DNA of 64,000 bases from Terripilifer ovatus (GCA_029222685.1 JARHVB010000025.1:93394-157393), one strand, 5' to 3'; counted from the first letter of the stretch, positions 17,856-26,735 are shown. Program-made: numbers and translations. Notes: generated by a model not told the origin, from the sequence alone.

Positions 17856-19349
17856 TTGAGCCTGCTTTCCAATCTTGCCAACGAAGCCCGCATCGCCGCC
17901 TGGAGCGTCGCCGACTATGTCACCGGATCGGGCCTGCGGCTGGGCGTCACCGGCCTGTCGCGCTCGGGCAAGACCGTGTTCATCACCGCCCTGGTGCATC
18001 ACCTGCAACGCCTGGCGGGCGAAACGGCCTCGAGCGGCCAGCGCAGCTTTCCGGTGTTCCGTGTCCACGCGGAAGGCCGGCTGACCCGCGCCTTCCTCGA
18101 TCCGCAGCCGGACGATGCCGTGCCGCGCTTCGCCTACGAGGATCATCTGGCCGACCTGACCGGCGGCGACAAGGGCCCCGACGAGCGCATCTGGCCGCAA
18201 TCGACCCGGCGCATTTCCGAACTGCGCATCGTGCTCGAATTCGAGCGCCGCGAGGGCTGGCGCAAGGGCCCCGCGTCGCTGGCGCTCGACATCGTCGATT
18301 ATCCCGGCGAATGGCTGCTCGACCTCCCGCTGCTCGCCAAGGACTACCGGCAATGGTCGCGCGAGACCCTGGAGGCCAGCGCCACGGCCGGCCGCGCCCA
18401 CCTCGCCGCCGACTGGCGCGGCTTCCTCGGCACGCTCGATCCCCAGGCCAAGGCCAGCGAGGACATGGCGCGCAAGGCGGCCGACCTCTTCACCGCCTAT
18501 CTGCGCGCCTGCCGCGACGACCGCTATGCGCTGTCGACCCTGCCGCCGGGCCGCTTCCTGCTGCCAGGCGACATGGAAGGCTCACCAGCCCTGACCTTCG
18601 CGCCGCTACCCGTCACCGAAAGCACGATCATCGCTTCGGGCTCGCTCGCCGCCATGATGGAGCGCCGCTACGAGGCCTATAAATCCCATGTGGTGCGGCC
18701 ATTCTTCCGCGATCATTTCGCCCGGCTCGACCGCCAGATCGTGCTGGTCGACGTCCTGTCGGCCCTGAACTCCGGCCCCGCCGCCGTGCGCGATCTCGAG
18801 ACCGCGATGACGGATGTGATGACGGCGTTCCGCGCCGGCCGCTCCTCGCTGCTGTCGACGATCTTCCGGCCGCGCATCGACCGCATCCTGTTCGCCGCCA
18901 CCAAGGCCGATCACCTGCATCACACCAGCCACGACCGGCTGGAGGCGATCCTCGATCTCCTGGTCGAGCGCGCCATCAAGCGCGCCGAGGCGGTCGGCGC
19001 CAAGGTCGATATCATCGCGCTCGCGGCGGTGCGCGCCACGCGCGAGGCGGCCGTGCGCCACCATGGCGAAAATCTGGAAGCCATCGTCGGCATTCCCATG
19101 CGCGGCGAGGCGGTCGGCGGCGAGGTGTTCGACGGCAAGACCGAGGCAGCGATCTTTCCCGGCGAACTGCCGGCCGATCCCAAGCGCGTCTTCCGCGGCG
19201 ATGGCCTGGCCCTGCCCGATGCCGACTGGCGCTTCGCCCGCTTCCGCCCGCCGATCATCGGCCCGCCGGTGGACGGCAAGCCGGCGCCGCTACCGCACAT
19301 CCGCATGGATAGGGCGCTGGAGTTTTTGCTCGGGGATAAGACGGTTTAG
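17856..19349 (+). CDS. ycjX: YcjX family P-loop NTPase (DUF463)
   Basis: A 497-residue GTPase-like protein conserved in Proteobacteria. The P-loop GLSRSGKT is near residues 33-40; the DIVDYPGEWLLDLPLL segment near 145 is a family hallmark and serves as the switch-II-like DxxG region, and ATKADHLH near 348 is the NKxD-like base-recognition motif. E. coli YcjX belongs to the phage-shock/sigma54 regulon; the alphaproteobacterial role is unclear. The start is a TTG at 17856 because no ATG is available. YcjX is usually followed directly by a DUF697 partner; here that gene is 3.9 kb away at 23281. Confidence 0.9.
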   Translation: MSLLSNLANEARIAAWSVADYVTGSGLRLGVTGLSRSGKTVFITALVHHLQRLAGETASSGQRSFPVFRVHAEGRLTRAFLDPQPDDAVPRFAYEDHLADLTGGDKGPDERIWPQSTRRISELRIVLEFERREGWRKGPASLALDIVDYPGEWLLDLPLLAKDYRQWSRETLEASATAGRAHLAADWRGFLGTLDPQAKASEDMARKAADLFTAYLRACRDDRYALSTLPPGRFLLPGDMEGSPALTFAPLPVTESTIIASGSLAAMMERRYEAYKSHVVRPFFRDHFARLDRQIVLVDVLSALNSGPAAVRDLETAMTDVMTAFRAGRSSLLSTIFRPRIDRILFAATKADHLHHTSHDRLEAILDLLVERAIKRAEAVGAKVDIIALAAVRATREAAVRHHGENLEAIVGIPMRGEAVGGEVFDGKTEAAIFPGELPADPKRVFRGDGLALPDADWRFARFRPPIIGPPVDGKPAPLPHIRMDRALEFLLGDKTV

Positions 19350-19819
19350 CTGACGCAAACCTCGAAAGTATGACCGAAAATAAACGCCTGTCATTCCCGA
19401 CGCGCACGCAGTGCCTATGGCATTCACACATCTCTCGCGGGCATCCGATGCACTGAATTTTCAGGTCTGGATCCCCGCTCGCGCCTGCGGCGCGTCGGGG
19501 ATGACAGGACCTCAATGTCATTCCCGACGCGCGAAGCGCGAGCGGGAAACCAGACGTCGAAGCTGCATCAATGCCTATCGAAAGACGAATCTTTTCAAAG
19601 CTTCGTTCCGTCCTGCGCCTATCGCGCTCGTCATCAAGGGCCATCCCGATCCCGATTCGGCCTCCTGGATGAGTGAATCCGGTAGCACGCAGTGCGCGAG
19701 CGGGAAACCAGGAGTCAAAGACCGCAGTTGACCGTCAGGTGCCTCTGGATTCCTGCTCTGCGCTTCGCTTGGCGGCGGGCTACGTTAAACGAGCAAATCC
19801 CGCCGCCCGGACTACAGAC
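19350..19819. repeat. Intergenic region built of family B repeats
   Basis: This 470-bp stretch has no credible gene. It holds several partial copies of family B, recognised by GTCATTCCCGACGCGC..., GCGCCTGCGGCGCGTC, GAGCGGGAAACCAG and CTGGATTCCTGCTCTGCGC. One is at about 19390-19528 and another at about 19660-19770. They are arranged in both orientations and are partly degraded. Confidence 0.75.
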
Positions 19820-20893
19820 TTACGGCGTAATCGCCACCTTCAGCACACCATCGCGCTGATGACTGAAAAGATCATAAGCCGCTTCGATGTCGTCGAGTTT
19901 GAAGCGGTGCGTCACCAGAGGCTTCAGGTCGATGCGGCCGGACGAAATCACGGACATCAATCGACGCATCCGTTCCTTGCCGCCCGGGCAAAGCGTGGTG
20001 ACGATGCTCTTGTCGGCCAGCCCCGCGCCGAAGGCGCCCAGGGGAATGGTGAGGTCAGAGGAATAGACGCCGAGGCTCGACAAGATTCCGCCCGGCCGCA
20101 GTGCCTTGAGACCGTTCGCGAAGGTCGCCTGTGTGCCGAGCGCCTCGATAGCGACGTCGACGCCGCGTCCATCGGTCAGCCGCATGATCTCCTCCACCGG
20201 GTCCACCTTGGTGAAGTCGATGCAATGGTCCGCGCCCAGCCCGCGCGCGACGTTCATTCGCTCAGGCACCGCGTCGACCCCGATGATCGTCGTCGCGCCG
20301 GAAAGCTTGGCCCCGGCCACCGCGCACAGTCCGATCGGCCCCAGGGCAAAGACCACGACCGTGTCGCCGATGCGGATACGTCCGCTTTCCGCGCCCGAAA
20401 AGCCCGTCGACATGATGTCAGGGCACATCAGCACCTGCTCGTCGGTGAGTTCGTCGGGCACGGCCGCGAGGTTCGCCGTCGCATCGGGCACACAAAGGAA
20501 TTCGGCCTGCGCACCGTCGATCGTATTGCCGAACCGCCAGCCGCCAAGCGCTTTGAAGCCGTGCTTCGTTCCGGCGCCGTCCTGGCTGAGACAGCCGCAC
20601 AGACAGGCGTTGCTTTGTCCGCTCGGCGTGATCGCGCCGGCGATGACTCGCTGCCCCTCCTGGTAGCCCTTGACGGCCGAGCCGAGCTTTTCGATGACGC
20701 CGACCGGTTCATGCCCGATCGTCAAGCCGCGCTCGACCGGATATTCGCCTTTCAGGATGTGAACATCGGTGCCGCAGATCGTCGTCGTCGTGATGCGCAC
20801 GAGAGCGTCAAGCGGACCGATTTCGGGAATGGGCTTTTCGTCGAGGACGATCCGTCCCGGCTCTACAAATACGGCGGCTTTCATCTTTTTCAT
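19820..20893 (-). CDS. Zinc-dependent alcohol dehydrogenase (MDR family)
   Basis: A 357-residue medium-chain dehydrogenase that oxidises an alcohol (or reduces a ketone) with NAD(P). It shows the catalytic zinc ligands Cys (TICGTDVHI), GHEPVG and an acidic residue, and the cofactor-binding GPIGLCAVAGA loop. The stretch ITPSGQSNACLCGCLSQDGAG and the GGWRFGNTIDGAQAEF motif recall secondary-alcohol (isopropanol-type) dehydrogenases. I place the start at 20893, where GGAG lies 7 bases upstream; an in-frame extension to 20986 is unlikely. It diverges from the outer-membrane protein at 21277. Substrate unknown. Confidence 0.87.
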   Translation of the reverse strand: MKKMKAAVFVEPGRIVLDEKPIPEIGPLDALVRITTTTICGTDVHILKGEYPVERGLTIGHEPVGVIEKLGSAVKGYQEGQRVIAGAITPSGQSNACLCGCLSQDGAGTKHGFKALGGWRFGNTIDGAQAEFLCVPDATANLAAVPDELTDEQVLMCPDIMSTGFSGAESGRIRIGDTVVVFALGPIGLCAVAGAKLSGATTIIGVDAVPERMNVARGLGADHCIDFTKVDPVEEIMRLTDGRGVDVAIEALGTQATFANGLKALRPGGILSSLGVYSSDLTIPLGAFGAGLADKSIVTTLCPGGKERMRRLMSVISSGRIDLKPLVTHRFKLDDIEAAYDLFSHQRDGVLKVAITP

Positions 20894-21276
20894 CCGAAAT
20901 CTCCGGATTGATGGCACGGGAAGCGCTGTCGGCTTCACCGCAATGTACGAGCCCTCCATGTCTCTTTTATTGTCGCCTTTATTCATTTTGTGCGTTGCGG
21001 CAGATCAAGGACGCCTTCGCCAGACGGCGCAGCCCAAGCCTGTGTCCGGCCCATGCTCGCGGTGCCACCATTTGACCGCAGCTTTCCCGCTCCGGCCAGA
21101 TAGCGCCAAGGCGTTGTACTCTAACTATTTTATTCCAAATTCAAACGGGGCTGATGTGGCATAAAAGCAACATGTCTTTATTTCGACAAGAAACATGGGA
21201 GCCTTTTCGCCGGCCGCCAGTTGTAGCGCCGTGAACTCGCCGCGTTGCGTTGCGGGCGAAGCTGGAGGACTAGCAT
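20894..21276. other. Divergent intergenic region, dehydrogenase and outer-membrane protein
   Basis: The 383 bp between the divergent dehydrogenase and porin-like genes should hold both promoters. The 3' part (21110-21200) is AT-richer than the surroundings, with a stretch TAACTATTTTATTCC and a weak inverted pair around ACATGTCTT. I cannot assign a promoter securely. No gene is supported. Confidence 0.4.
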
Positions 21277-22110
21277 ATGAAGCATACCCTTGGTTTGGCG
21301 GCGCTCGGCGCCGCGCTGATGACGACCACCGCCTTTGCGGCTGACCTGCCGCGCCGCTCGATGGCGCCGGCCCCCGCGCCCGTCTATGCCGTGCCTGTGT
21401 TCACCTGGGCCGGCTTCTACGTCGGTCTGAATGCCGGCGCCGGTTTCGCCAGCAACAACAATGGCAGCAACACCTACTTCCTGCCGGCCGGTTCGGTCGT
21501 CAATTCCGCCGGCACCAACGGCACCCTCTTCGTCCCGGGCGGCAACAACAATCGCAGCGGTTTCATCGGCGGCGCCCAGATCGGCTATAACTGGCAGTTC
21601 GGTTCACTGGTGGCCGGCCTCGAAACCGACTTCCAGTATGCCGACCTGAATCGCGGCAATGGCCAGTTCGCCATCCCCGCCGGCTACACCTTCGTCGGCG
21701 TTCCGGGCGCAGCCATCACCAACGGCGCGGCGGTCGTCACCAACAACGGTTCGAGCAACCAGAAGTACTTCGGTACCGTTCGTGCCCGCCTCGGTTACGC
21801 CATCGACCGCACCCTCATCTACGGTACAGCCGGTCTCGCCTACGGCGGCAGCAACTCGCGGGTCGGCTATGCGGTTGGTGGCGGTGTCGAATATGCCTTC
21901 AACAATGCCTGGAGCGCCAAGCTCGAAGCCATGTATGTCGGCTTGAACCGCGGCAACAGCAACAGCGTCGGTGGCGTCTACGACCCAGGCAACAACCTGC
22001 TGTACCTGTCGAACAACGCCCGCAGGAAGAACGACTTCGTCGTCGTCCGCGCCGGCCTCAACTACCGCTTCGGCAGCACCAGCTCCGCCCCGGTGCTGGC
22101 GCGCTACTGA
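21277..22110 (+). CDS. Outer-membrane beta-barrel protein (Omp25/Omp31/RopB-like)
   Basis: A 277-residue porin-like protein with a signal peptide (MKHTLGLAALGAALMTTTAFA cleaved before ADLPRR). The mature protein starts with a Pro/Ala-rich linker and the family motif FTWAGFYVGLNAG, then eight predicted barrel strands alternating polar and aromatic residues (GFIGGAQIGYNWQFG, GTVRARLGYAIDRTLIYG, DFVVVRAGLNYRFG). It ends in ARY, a typical barrel-terminal aromatic. The ribosome site CTGGAGGAC precedes the ATG. A strong terminator lies 20 bp after the stop. Confidence 0.92.
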   Translation: MKHTLGLAALGAALMTTTAFAADLPRRSMAPAPAPVYAVPVFTWAGFYVGLNAGAGFASNNNGSNTYFLPAGSVVNSAGTNGTLFVPGGNNNRSGFIGGAQIGYNWQFGSLVAGLETDFQYADLNRGNGQFAIPAGYTFVGVPGAAITNGAAVVTNNGSSNQKYFGTVRARLGYAIDRTLIYGTAGLAYGGSNSRVGYAVGGGVEYAFNNAWSAKLEAMYVGLNRGNSNSVGGVYDPGNNLLYLSNNARRKNDFVVVRAGLNYRFGSTSSAPVLARY

Positions 22111-22130
22111 GGCATGACGTCTTGATCACG

Positions 22131-22157
22131 AGCCCCAGTCGAAAGACTGGGGCTTTT
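22131..22157 (+). terminator. Intrinsic terminator of the outer-membrane protein gene
   Basis: A perfect 10-bp stem AGCCCCAGTC/GACTGGGGCT closed by a GAAA tetraloop and followed by four Ts. It lies directly after the outer-membrane protein stop codon and before the convergent binding-protein gene. Confidence 0.92.
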
Positions 22158-22166
22158 GTGCGTCAT

Positions 22167-23141
22167 TCAGCGCGCCGGGATCTGGATGGCTTCCTTGATC
22201 TGCGCCGCGCTCATGCGCTCCGGCAGGAACTTCATGCGCACCGCATCGTCCATGACATCGTCGATACCCGCGATGCGATAGGGATCGATCGCCGCCGGCG
22301 GCAGAAATTCCGTGAGAGCCGTTTTTGCGGCAGCCTCTGAAGAGAGGCCGGACCATTCCGTATAGGCCTTGAGGCCTTCAGGCGTCGTGGCCACCCAGTC
22401 CTGGGTTTCCTTGTAGGCGCGGATAAACCGCGCATAGACGTCCGGATTGGCTTTCAGATTGTCGGAGCGGGCGATGATGACGCGGATGGTCTGCTTGTCC
22501 ATGTCGGGCGCCGCGGAGGCTTTCCAGACCAGGCGAATGTCTCCCTTCTGCAAGGCATCGAGTCCGAACGGCGCGCCGGCCCAGCCGACATCGACCTGCC
22601 CGCTCATGACAGCGGCGAACGTGCTCGGCGTCGAGCCTGTGGCCGTCATTTTAAAATTGACGCCGCTGTATTTCTGCAGCGCCATCACCGATGCATAGGC
22701 GGACGAACCGGCAGTCGAATAAGCCACCGTGTGGTTTTCCGCATCCTTCACCGATTTGATCGGCGAGTTGGCTTTCACGTACCAATAGAGCTGGCTGCCG
22801 CCGGTGAAGGATCCGCCGATGATGCGCACCGGCGCACCTTTCGAAATCGGCCCCAGCGTACCGCCAAAGCCGGTGCCTATGCCGACCTGCGCCGCACCCG
22901 AAATGACCGCCTGCAAGGTCTCGCCGGTGCCTTCCGTGTAGAGCACTTCGAGATCGAGGCCGTGCTTTTTGAAGATGCCGGCTTTCTGACCCATTTCCGG
23001 CGGAAAGGTCTCGCCGACCCCGCGCTGGCCGCCGACGGCGATTTTCAGCTTGTCTTGCGCGGCCGCCGTTTGCAGGCTCGCGACGAAACCCAAAACAGCC
23101 AGGCCTGATAGGGCAGCGCGCTGCCAGAACACGATCTTCAT
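22167..23141 (-). CDS. NitT/TauT-type (SsuA/NMT1-like) substrate-binding protein
   Basis: A 324-residue periplasmic binding protein of the nitrate/sulfonate/taurine type. A signal peptide (FWQRAALSGLAVLGFVA... cut at TAAAQD) is followed by LKIAVGGQRG, the hinge motif KAGIFKKHGLDLEVLYTEG, and GTGFGGTLGPI. The ATG at 23141 follows a GGGAGG ribosome site; the frame upstream of it is not coding. There is no ATPase or permease beside it. It is convergent with the outer-membrane protein gene and divergent from the DUF697 gene. Ligand unknown. Confidence 0.85.
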   Translation of the reverse strand: MKIVFWQRAALSGLAVLGFVASLQTAAAQDKLKIAVGGQRGVGETFPPEMGQKAGIFKKHGLDLEVLYTEGTGETLQAVISGAAQVGIGTGFGGTLGPISKGAPVRIIGGSFTGGSQLYWYVKANSPIKSVKDAENHTVAYSTAGSSAYASVMALQKYSGVNFKMTATGSTPSTFAAVMSGQVDVGWAGAPFGLDALQKGDIRLVWKASAAPDMDKQTIRVIIARSDNLKANPDVYARFIRAYKETQDWVATTPEGLKAYTEWSGLSSEAAAKTALTEFLPPAAIDPYRIAGIDDVMDDAVRMKFLPERMSAAQIKEAIQIPAR

Positions 23142-23280
23142 GGAATCCTCCCTGATTCTGCTGGCCTCTTGCGAGCCGTGCGGCATTTTAGGTCGGTTTG
23201 TGTTGCCAGGGCAATGGCAGCGGGTGGAACGTCGGCCTGCGCTCTTGACTGGGAGCGTATCGCCCCTCACCTCTACGAGC

Positions 23281-24318
23281 ATGAGCGACAGTCCCACCGC
23301 CACCCGCCGGCCGCGCGCCTTCCGCCTTGACGGCGACGGCGCCTCCGCAGCCACGCTCGAGGAGCAGCCCGACGTCTACGCTTACGAGGCGGACGCGCCC
23401 GAGGCCGCCAACGAGGCGGTGGAATATGCCCAGCGCCACGGCATCGTCGCCCGCCGGCTGATGTCATGGAGCGGCGTCTTGTTTTCGGCGCTGAGCGGTC
23501 TGGTGACCTTGGCGCTCGGCCTCTGGTTCAACCGTCTGCTCGAGGATCTTTTCGCGCGATCGCTGACCCTGGGCTGGCTCGGCGTGGCGCTGCTCGGCCT
23601 CGCCATCATCGCCCTTCTGGTGCTGTGCGGCCGTGAAATCGCCGGCATCCTGCGCCAGCGCCATATCGCCAAACTGCATGCGGCCCTCACCGACGCCCGC
23701 GCCAGGGACGATCGCGACGCCGCCCGCGCCCAGACGGCCGTTCTCACCTCGCTCTATCTCAAACGGCCCGAGACGGCGCAGGGACGCGCGCGCGTCACCC
23801 AGGCGGCGCGCGAAATCGTCGACGGCCGCGATCTCATCGACATCGCCGAACGCGCCCTCGTGCATCCGCTCGACGCCCTGGTGCAGCGGGAGATCGCCAA
23901 TGCGGCGAAGCGCGTTTCGGTCGTCACCGCCATTTCGCCGCGCGCCGTCATCGACGTGCTGTTCGTTGCAGCCCAGGCGATCCGGCTCATCCGCCGCACT
24001 GCCGAAATCTACGGCGGCAGGCCTGGCCTCCTCGGCTTCCTGCGCATCATGAAATCCGTCGGCTCGCATCTGGCGGTCACCGGCGGCATGGCGGTCGGCG
24101 ATTCGCTGGTGCAGCAATTGCTCGGCCATGGGCTTGCCGCGAAACTGTCGGCGCGGCTCGGCGAAGGCGTGCTCAACGGCATGCTCACCGCACGCGTCGG
24201 TATTTCGGCCATGGCCGTCTGCCGGCCGATGCCGTTCGCGGTCGAGGACCCGCCGGGCATCAGCGATGTCGCGCCATTCCTGTTCAGCGGGAAGCCGGAG
24301 AAGAAGCCGACACCTTGA
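23281..24318 (+). CDS. YcjF-like DUF697/TIGR01620 membrane protein
   Basis: A 345-residue protein matching the TIGR01620 (YcjF-like) family: an acidic N-terminus (PRAFRLDG), two adjacent membrane helices (about residues 62-82 and 97-118), a cytoplasmic helical domain with GREIAGILRQRH, and a C-terminal part rich in Gly/Ala (FLRIMKSVGSHLAVTGG). In most relatives it follows ycjX immediately; here three genes lie between. The ATG at 23281 was chosen because the family starts just before the RAFRL motif. Its last 35 bases overlap the convergent msrQ gene. Confidence 0.85.
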   Translation: MSDSPTATRRPRAFRLDGDGASAATLEEQPDVYAYEADAPEAANEAVEYAQRHGIVARRLMSWSGVLFSALSGLVTLALGLWFNRLLEDLFARSLTLGWLGVALLGLAIIALLVLCGREIAGILRQRHIAKLHAALTDARARDDRDAARAQTAVLTSLYLKRPETAQGRARVTQAAREIVDGRDLIDIAERALVHPLDALVQREIANAAKRVSVVTAISPRAVIDVLFVAAQAIRLIRRTAEIYGGRPGLLGFLRIMKSVGSHLAVTGGMAVGDSLVQQLLGHGLAAKLSARLGEGVLNGMLTARVGISAMAVCRPMPFAVEDPPGISDVAPFLFSGKPEKKPTP

Positions 24319-25186
24319 GAGTGTCGGAACGCGCGCTGCGCTTGGCCGCGACCGCGGGCTTCCGCCACCAGCGCATCAGCGCCAGCACGACGCCGGCGCC
24401 GACCACATACCATGACGGCCTGATCTTGTAGGTGAAGTCGAAATTGGCTGCGAGCAGGCGATGCACGTCGACACCCGTCGAATAGGCATAATAGCCGGCC
24501 TCGATCAGCGCGGTCGCGATGCCGCCGAGCACTGCAAGCCCAAGCAGGCTGAGCGGCGCGAACGAATGATCGCGCTTGCGCAGGAAGCGGAACCCCGCCG
24601 ACAGCGCCAGCAGGCCCGCCATCAGCGCCGGCTCATAGGCATCGAGGCGGATCAGCATGAAATAATGCACCAGGCTGGCGATGGCGGCGGGATAGACCCA
24701 CCAGTGCAGATTGTTCCAGCCGACGGATCCCAGCTTGCGCACGCCCCAGTCGTTCGACGTGATGCCGAGCACGATCATGATCAGCGTCGCGGCAAGTCCG
24801 ACCGACAGATAGGTGCGCAGCACCATCTCCATCACGATCGGCCACCACTCGAAATCCTGCTGCCAGAACCAGAAGATCACATGGACGACCGTATAGCTGA
24901 GCGCAGTGACGCCGAGCATGCGTCGAATCGAATAGAGGCGGTTCCAGTGCGCGGTGAAACGCAAAGGCGTGATCGCGAGGGTGAGAACGAGAATCCGCAT
25001 CGCCCAATCGCCGGTCTGGCGCAGGATGTCGGTGACGGGCTTCGGCGACAGCCAGCCCATCTGCCATTGCACGCCGATCCATACCGCCGGCGCGATGCAG
25101 AGCAGGAAGGCGACAAGCTTGATCAGCGGAACCCGCCCGGTACGGTCGGCGAACGGCAGCCAGGACGGAACAGTAAAATCGGCCAT
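24284..25186 (-). CDS. msrQ: MsrQ, haem-binding subunit of methionine-sulfoxide reductase
   Basis: A 300-residue inner-membrane protein of the ferric-reductase-like MsrQ/YedZ family. It passes electrons from the quinone pool to MsrP, which repairs oxidised methionine in periplasmic proteins. About six helices are visible, with haem-ligand His residues in ALSYTVVHVIFW, NLHWWVYPAAI and LVHYFMLIR. The C-terminal Lys/Arg-rich tail extends into the DUF697 gene on the other strand (35-bp overlap). No msrP gene lies in the window, although the pair is often adjacent. Confidence 0.88.
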   Translation of the reverse strand: MADFTVPSWLPFADRTGRVPLIKLVAFLLCIAPAVWIGVQWQMGWLSPKPVTDILRQTGDWAMRILVLTLAITPLRFTAHWNRLYSIRRMLGVTALSYTVVHVIFWFWQQDFEWWPIVMEMVLRTYLSVGLAATLIMIVLGITSNDWGVRKLGSVGWNNLHWWVYPAAIASLVHYFMLIRLDAYEPALMAGLLALSAGFRFLRKRDHSFAPLSLLGLAVLGGIATALIEAGYYAYSTGVDVHRLLAANFDFTYKIRPSWYVVGAGVVLALMRWWRKPAVAAKRSARSDTLKVSASSPASR

Positions 25187-25322
25187 GCCGTGATTTTAGT
25201 GCGGTAAAGTCCGAAAGCCATCCATTTTAGCGACAGATGGCCTCACAATTGCAGTGAGCGGTTTCGTGAGTTGCGCGTCGCTGCTGTCGCAAAGGGAAAA
25301 GACCCGGCGGCACTTCCAATGC

Positions 25323-25790
25323 TTATGCAGGCCGCCATTTCATCCGGTAGGTCAGTCGCTGTGAGGCATTCCTGTCCTCGCCGGTCGTAACAAAGCCCTG
25401 CTTCTCATAGAAGCGGATGGCGCGAGCATTGTCCTGGTTCACCTGCAGGTCGAGGCCCGCGGGCGACAGACGCCGCGCGGCGGCCATCAGTTCCTCTGCT
25501 ATGCCCGCGCCCCAGGCTTCCGGCGCCACCACGATCTGGTCGAGATAATGTGTCTTCGGATCGACGGTGACGAAGCCGGTCAAGACACCGTCGCTTTCCG
25601 CCACCGTGATCTGGGCCTGCGTCACAAGATCGTTGCGCCAGCGATCACGCCACCAGCCAAGCCGCGCGACGAAGTCGATATCGGGATAGGTCTGCTGCCA
25701 GGTGCGCAGCCACAGGGCGATCGCCGCCTCCTCGTCGGCGGCTGTATACGGGCGAAGGGTCGCGTGTGAATCAGCTTTCTTGTTGCGAAT
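25323..25790 (-). CDS. GNAT family N-acetyltransferase, possible ATT start
   Basis: The conserved core includes LDQIVVAPEAWGAGIAEEL (acetyl-CoA loop) and DNARAIRFYEKQGFV. The nearest conventional start is a GTG at 25625, but this removes the family's first strand and helix. The same frame stays open upstream and encodes ATLRPYTAADEEAAIALWLR, an ordinary GNAT beginning. No ATG, GTG or TTG exists in this extension; an ATT at 25790 has an AAGGA ribosome site 8 bases upstream. The site overlaps the stop of the upstream IclR gene, so translational coupling is possible. Length would be 155 residues. Product confident; start uncertain. Confidence 0.7.
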   Translation of the reverse strand: MRNKKADSHATLRPYTAADEEAAIALWLRTWQQTYPDIDFVARLGWWRDRWRNDLVTQAQITVAESDGVLTGFVTVDPKTHYLDQIVVAPEAWGAGIAEELMAAARRLSPAGLDLQVNQDNARAIRFYEKQGFVTTGEDRNASQRLTYRMKWRPA

Positions 25791-25802
25791 GAAGCGGATC
25801 CT

Positions 25803-26624
25803 TCAGTAATCGAGCTTCTTCAGTTCGGACGAGATCGCGGCGGCGGCCTCGCGCACTGCCTTGATCATCTTCGGCAGTTTGTCGTCCGTCATCCGGAATG
25901 ACGGCCCGCTCGTCGTTACGCAATAGGGTGCATCGTTGCGCTCGAAGATCGGTGCGGCGATGGCGCGGATGCCTTCGTCGCGTTCCTGATCGGAATAGGC
26001 ATATCCCTCCTGCACGATCTTGCGGATCGTCAGTTTCAGATCCTTCATGCTGGCGATGGTCTGCGGCGTGTATTTCGTCGGGATCATCTGCGCGAACAGG
26101 TCTTCCTGGATCGGCGCCGGTGCAAAGGCGAGGAGCACTTTGGCGCTCGCCGCACCCGGCCAGGGCAACATGGAGCCGCGGCTGTAGAGCAGCTTCACCC
26201 GATGATGGGTTTCAAGCCGTTCCAGCGCGATGGATTCAAAGCCCCGGCGCTCATAGAGGGTGACGGCTTCGCCGAAGCCGTCGTTCAACTGCTGCAGGAA
26301 GGGCGCCGCCACGCTCAGGATCGAATAGGAGGCTTTCGCAGCGCGCGCCAACGGAAACAACATCGGGCCGAGATGCCAGCTTCCGGCATTGTTTTCGACG
26401 AGCAGCGCGCGCGCCTTCAGGCTGGTGATGTAGCGATAGGTGGTGGTGCGCGGCATGTCGAAATGATCGGCGATCTCCTGCATCGTCCACACCGGCCGCT
26501 CCAGTGTGAACAGCAGCAGGATGTCGAGCGCCTTGTCGGCGGTTGAATTGGCTGCGGCGGCGCGCACGGCTTCGCCGCCGCCTGCGGGCGCTGCCGCCGA
26601 TGTGCGCGTCTGCGATGCCTTCAC
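25803..26624 (-). CDS. IclR family transcriptional regulator
   Basis: A 273-residue regulator with an N-terminal winged helix (ADKALDILLLFTLERPVWTMQEIADHF, residues about 27-60) and a C-terminal effector domain (LGPMLFPLARAA, SKVLLAFAP-like, DEGIRAIAAPIF). IclR proteins often control catabolic operons for aromatic or small organic acids, with a metabolite as ligand. It is divergent from the enoyl-CoA hydratase-like operon at 26798; the intergenic region holds palindromes that are likely its operators. The acetyltransferase follows immediately and may be co-transcribed. Confidence 0.9.
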   Translation of the reverse strand: MKASQTRTSAAAPAGGGEAVRAAAANSTADKALDILLLFTLERPVWTMQEIADHFDMPRTTTYRYITSLKARALLVENNAGSWHLGPMLFPLARAAKASYSILSVAAPFLQQLNDGFGEAVTLYERRGFESIALERLETHHRVKLLYSRGSMLPWPGAASAKVLLAFAPAPIQEDLFAQMIPTKYTPQTIASMKDLKLTIRKIVQEGYAYSDQERDEGIRAIAAPIFERNDAPYCVTTSGPSFRMTDDKLPKMIKAVREAAAAISSELKKLDY

Positions 26625-26691
26625 TGCTTCCGCCTTTTCGCGAATCCGATGCTCCTGCCTACACGAGCCGATTGCGGCTGGAAAGTCCGCC

Positions 26692-26735
26692 TGTCCAAAT
26701 ATTGGTTTGACATGTCCAAATTATGGACATACGTT
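26692..26735 (+). promoter_or_regulatory. Promoter with IclR-type operators for the catabolic operon
   Basis: A perfect 7-bp inverted repeat, ATGTCCA-N5-TGGACAT (26712-26730), lies inside a sigma70-like promoter: consensus -35 TTGACA at 26707-26712, then exactly 17 bp, then -10 TACGTT at 26730-26735. A degenerate copy, TGTCCA-N5-TGGTTT, begins at 26692, 21 bp (two helical turns) earlier. It lies between the divergent IclR gene and the operon at 26798. Repression by promoter occlusion is the natural inference. Confidence 0.7.

Noticed and set aside
19673..20911. A 412-codon plus-strand frame opposite the alcohol dehydrogenase
   Set aside because: Its first part is repeat sequence and the rest is antisense of the dehydrogenase.
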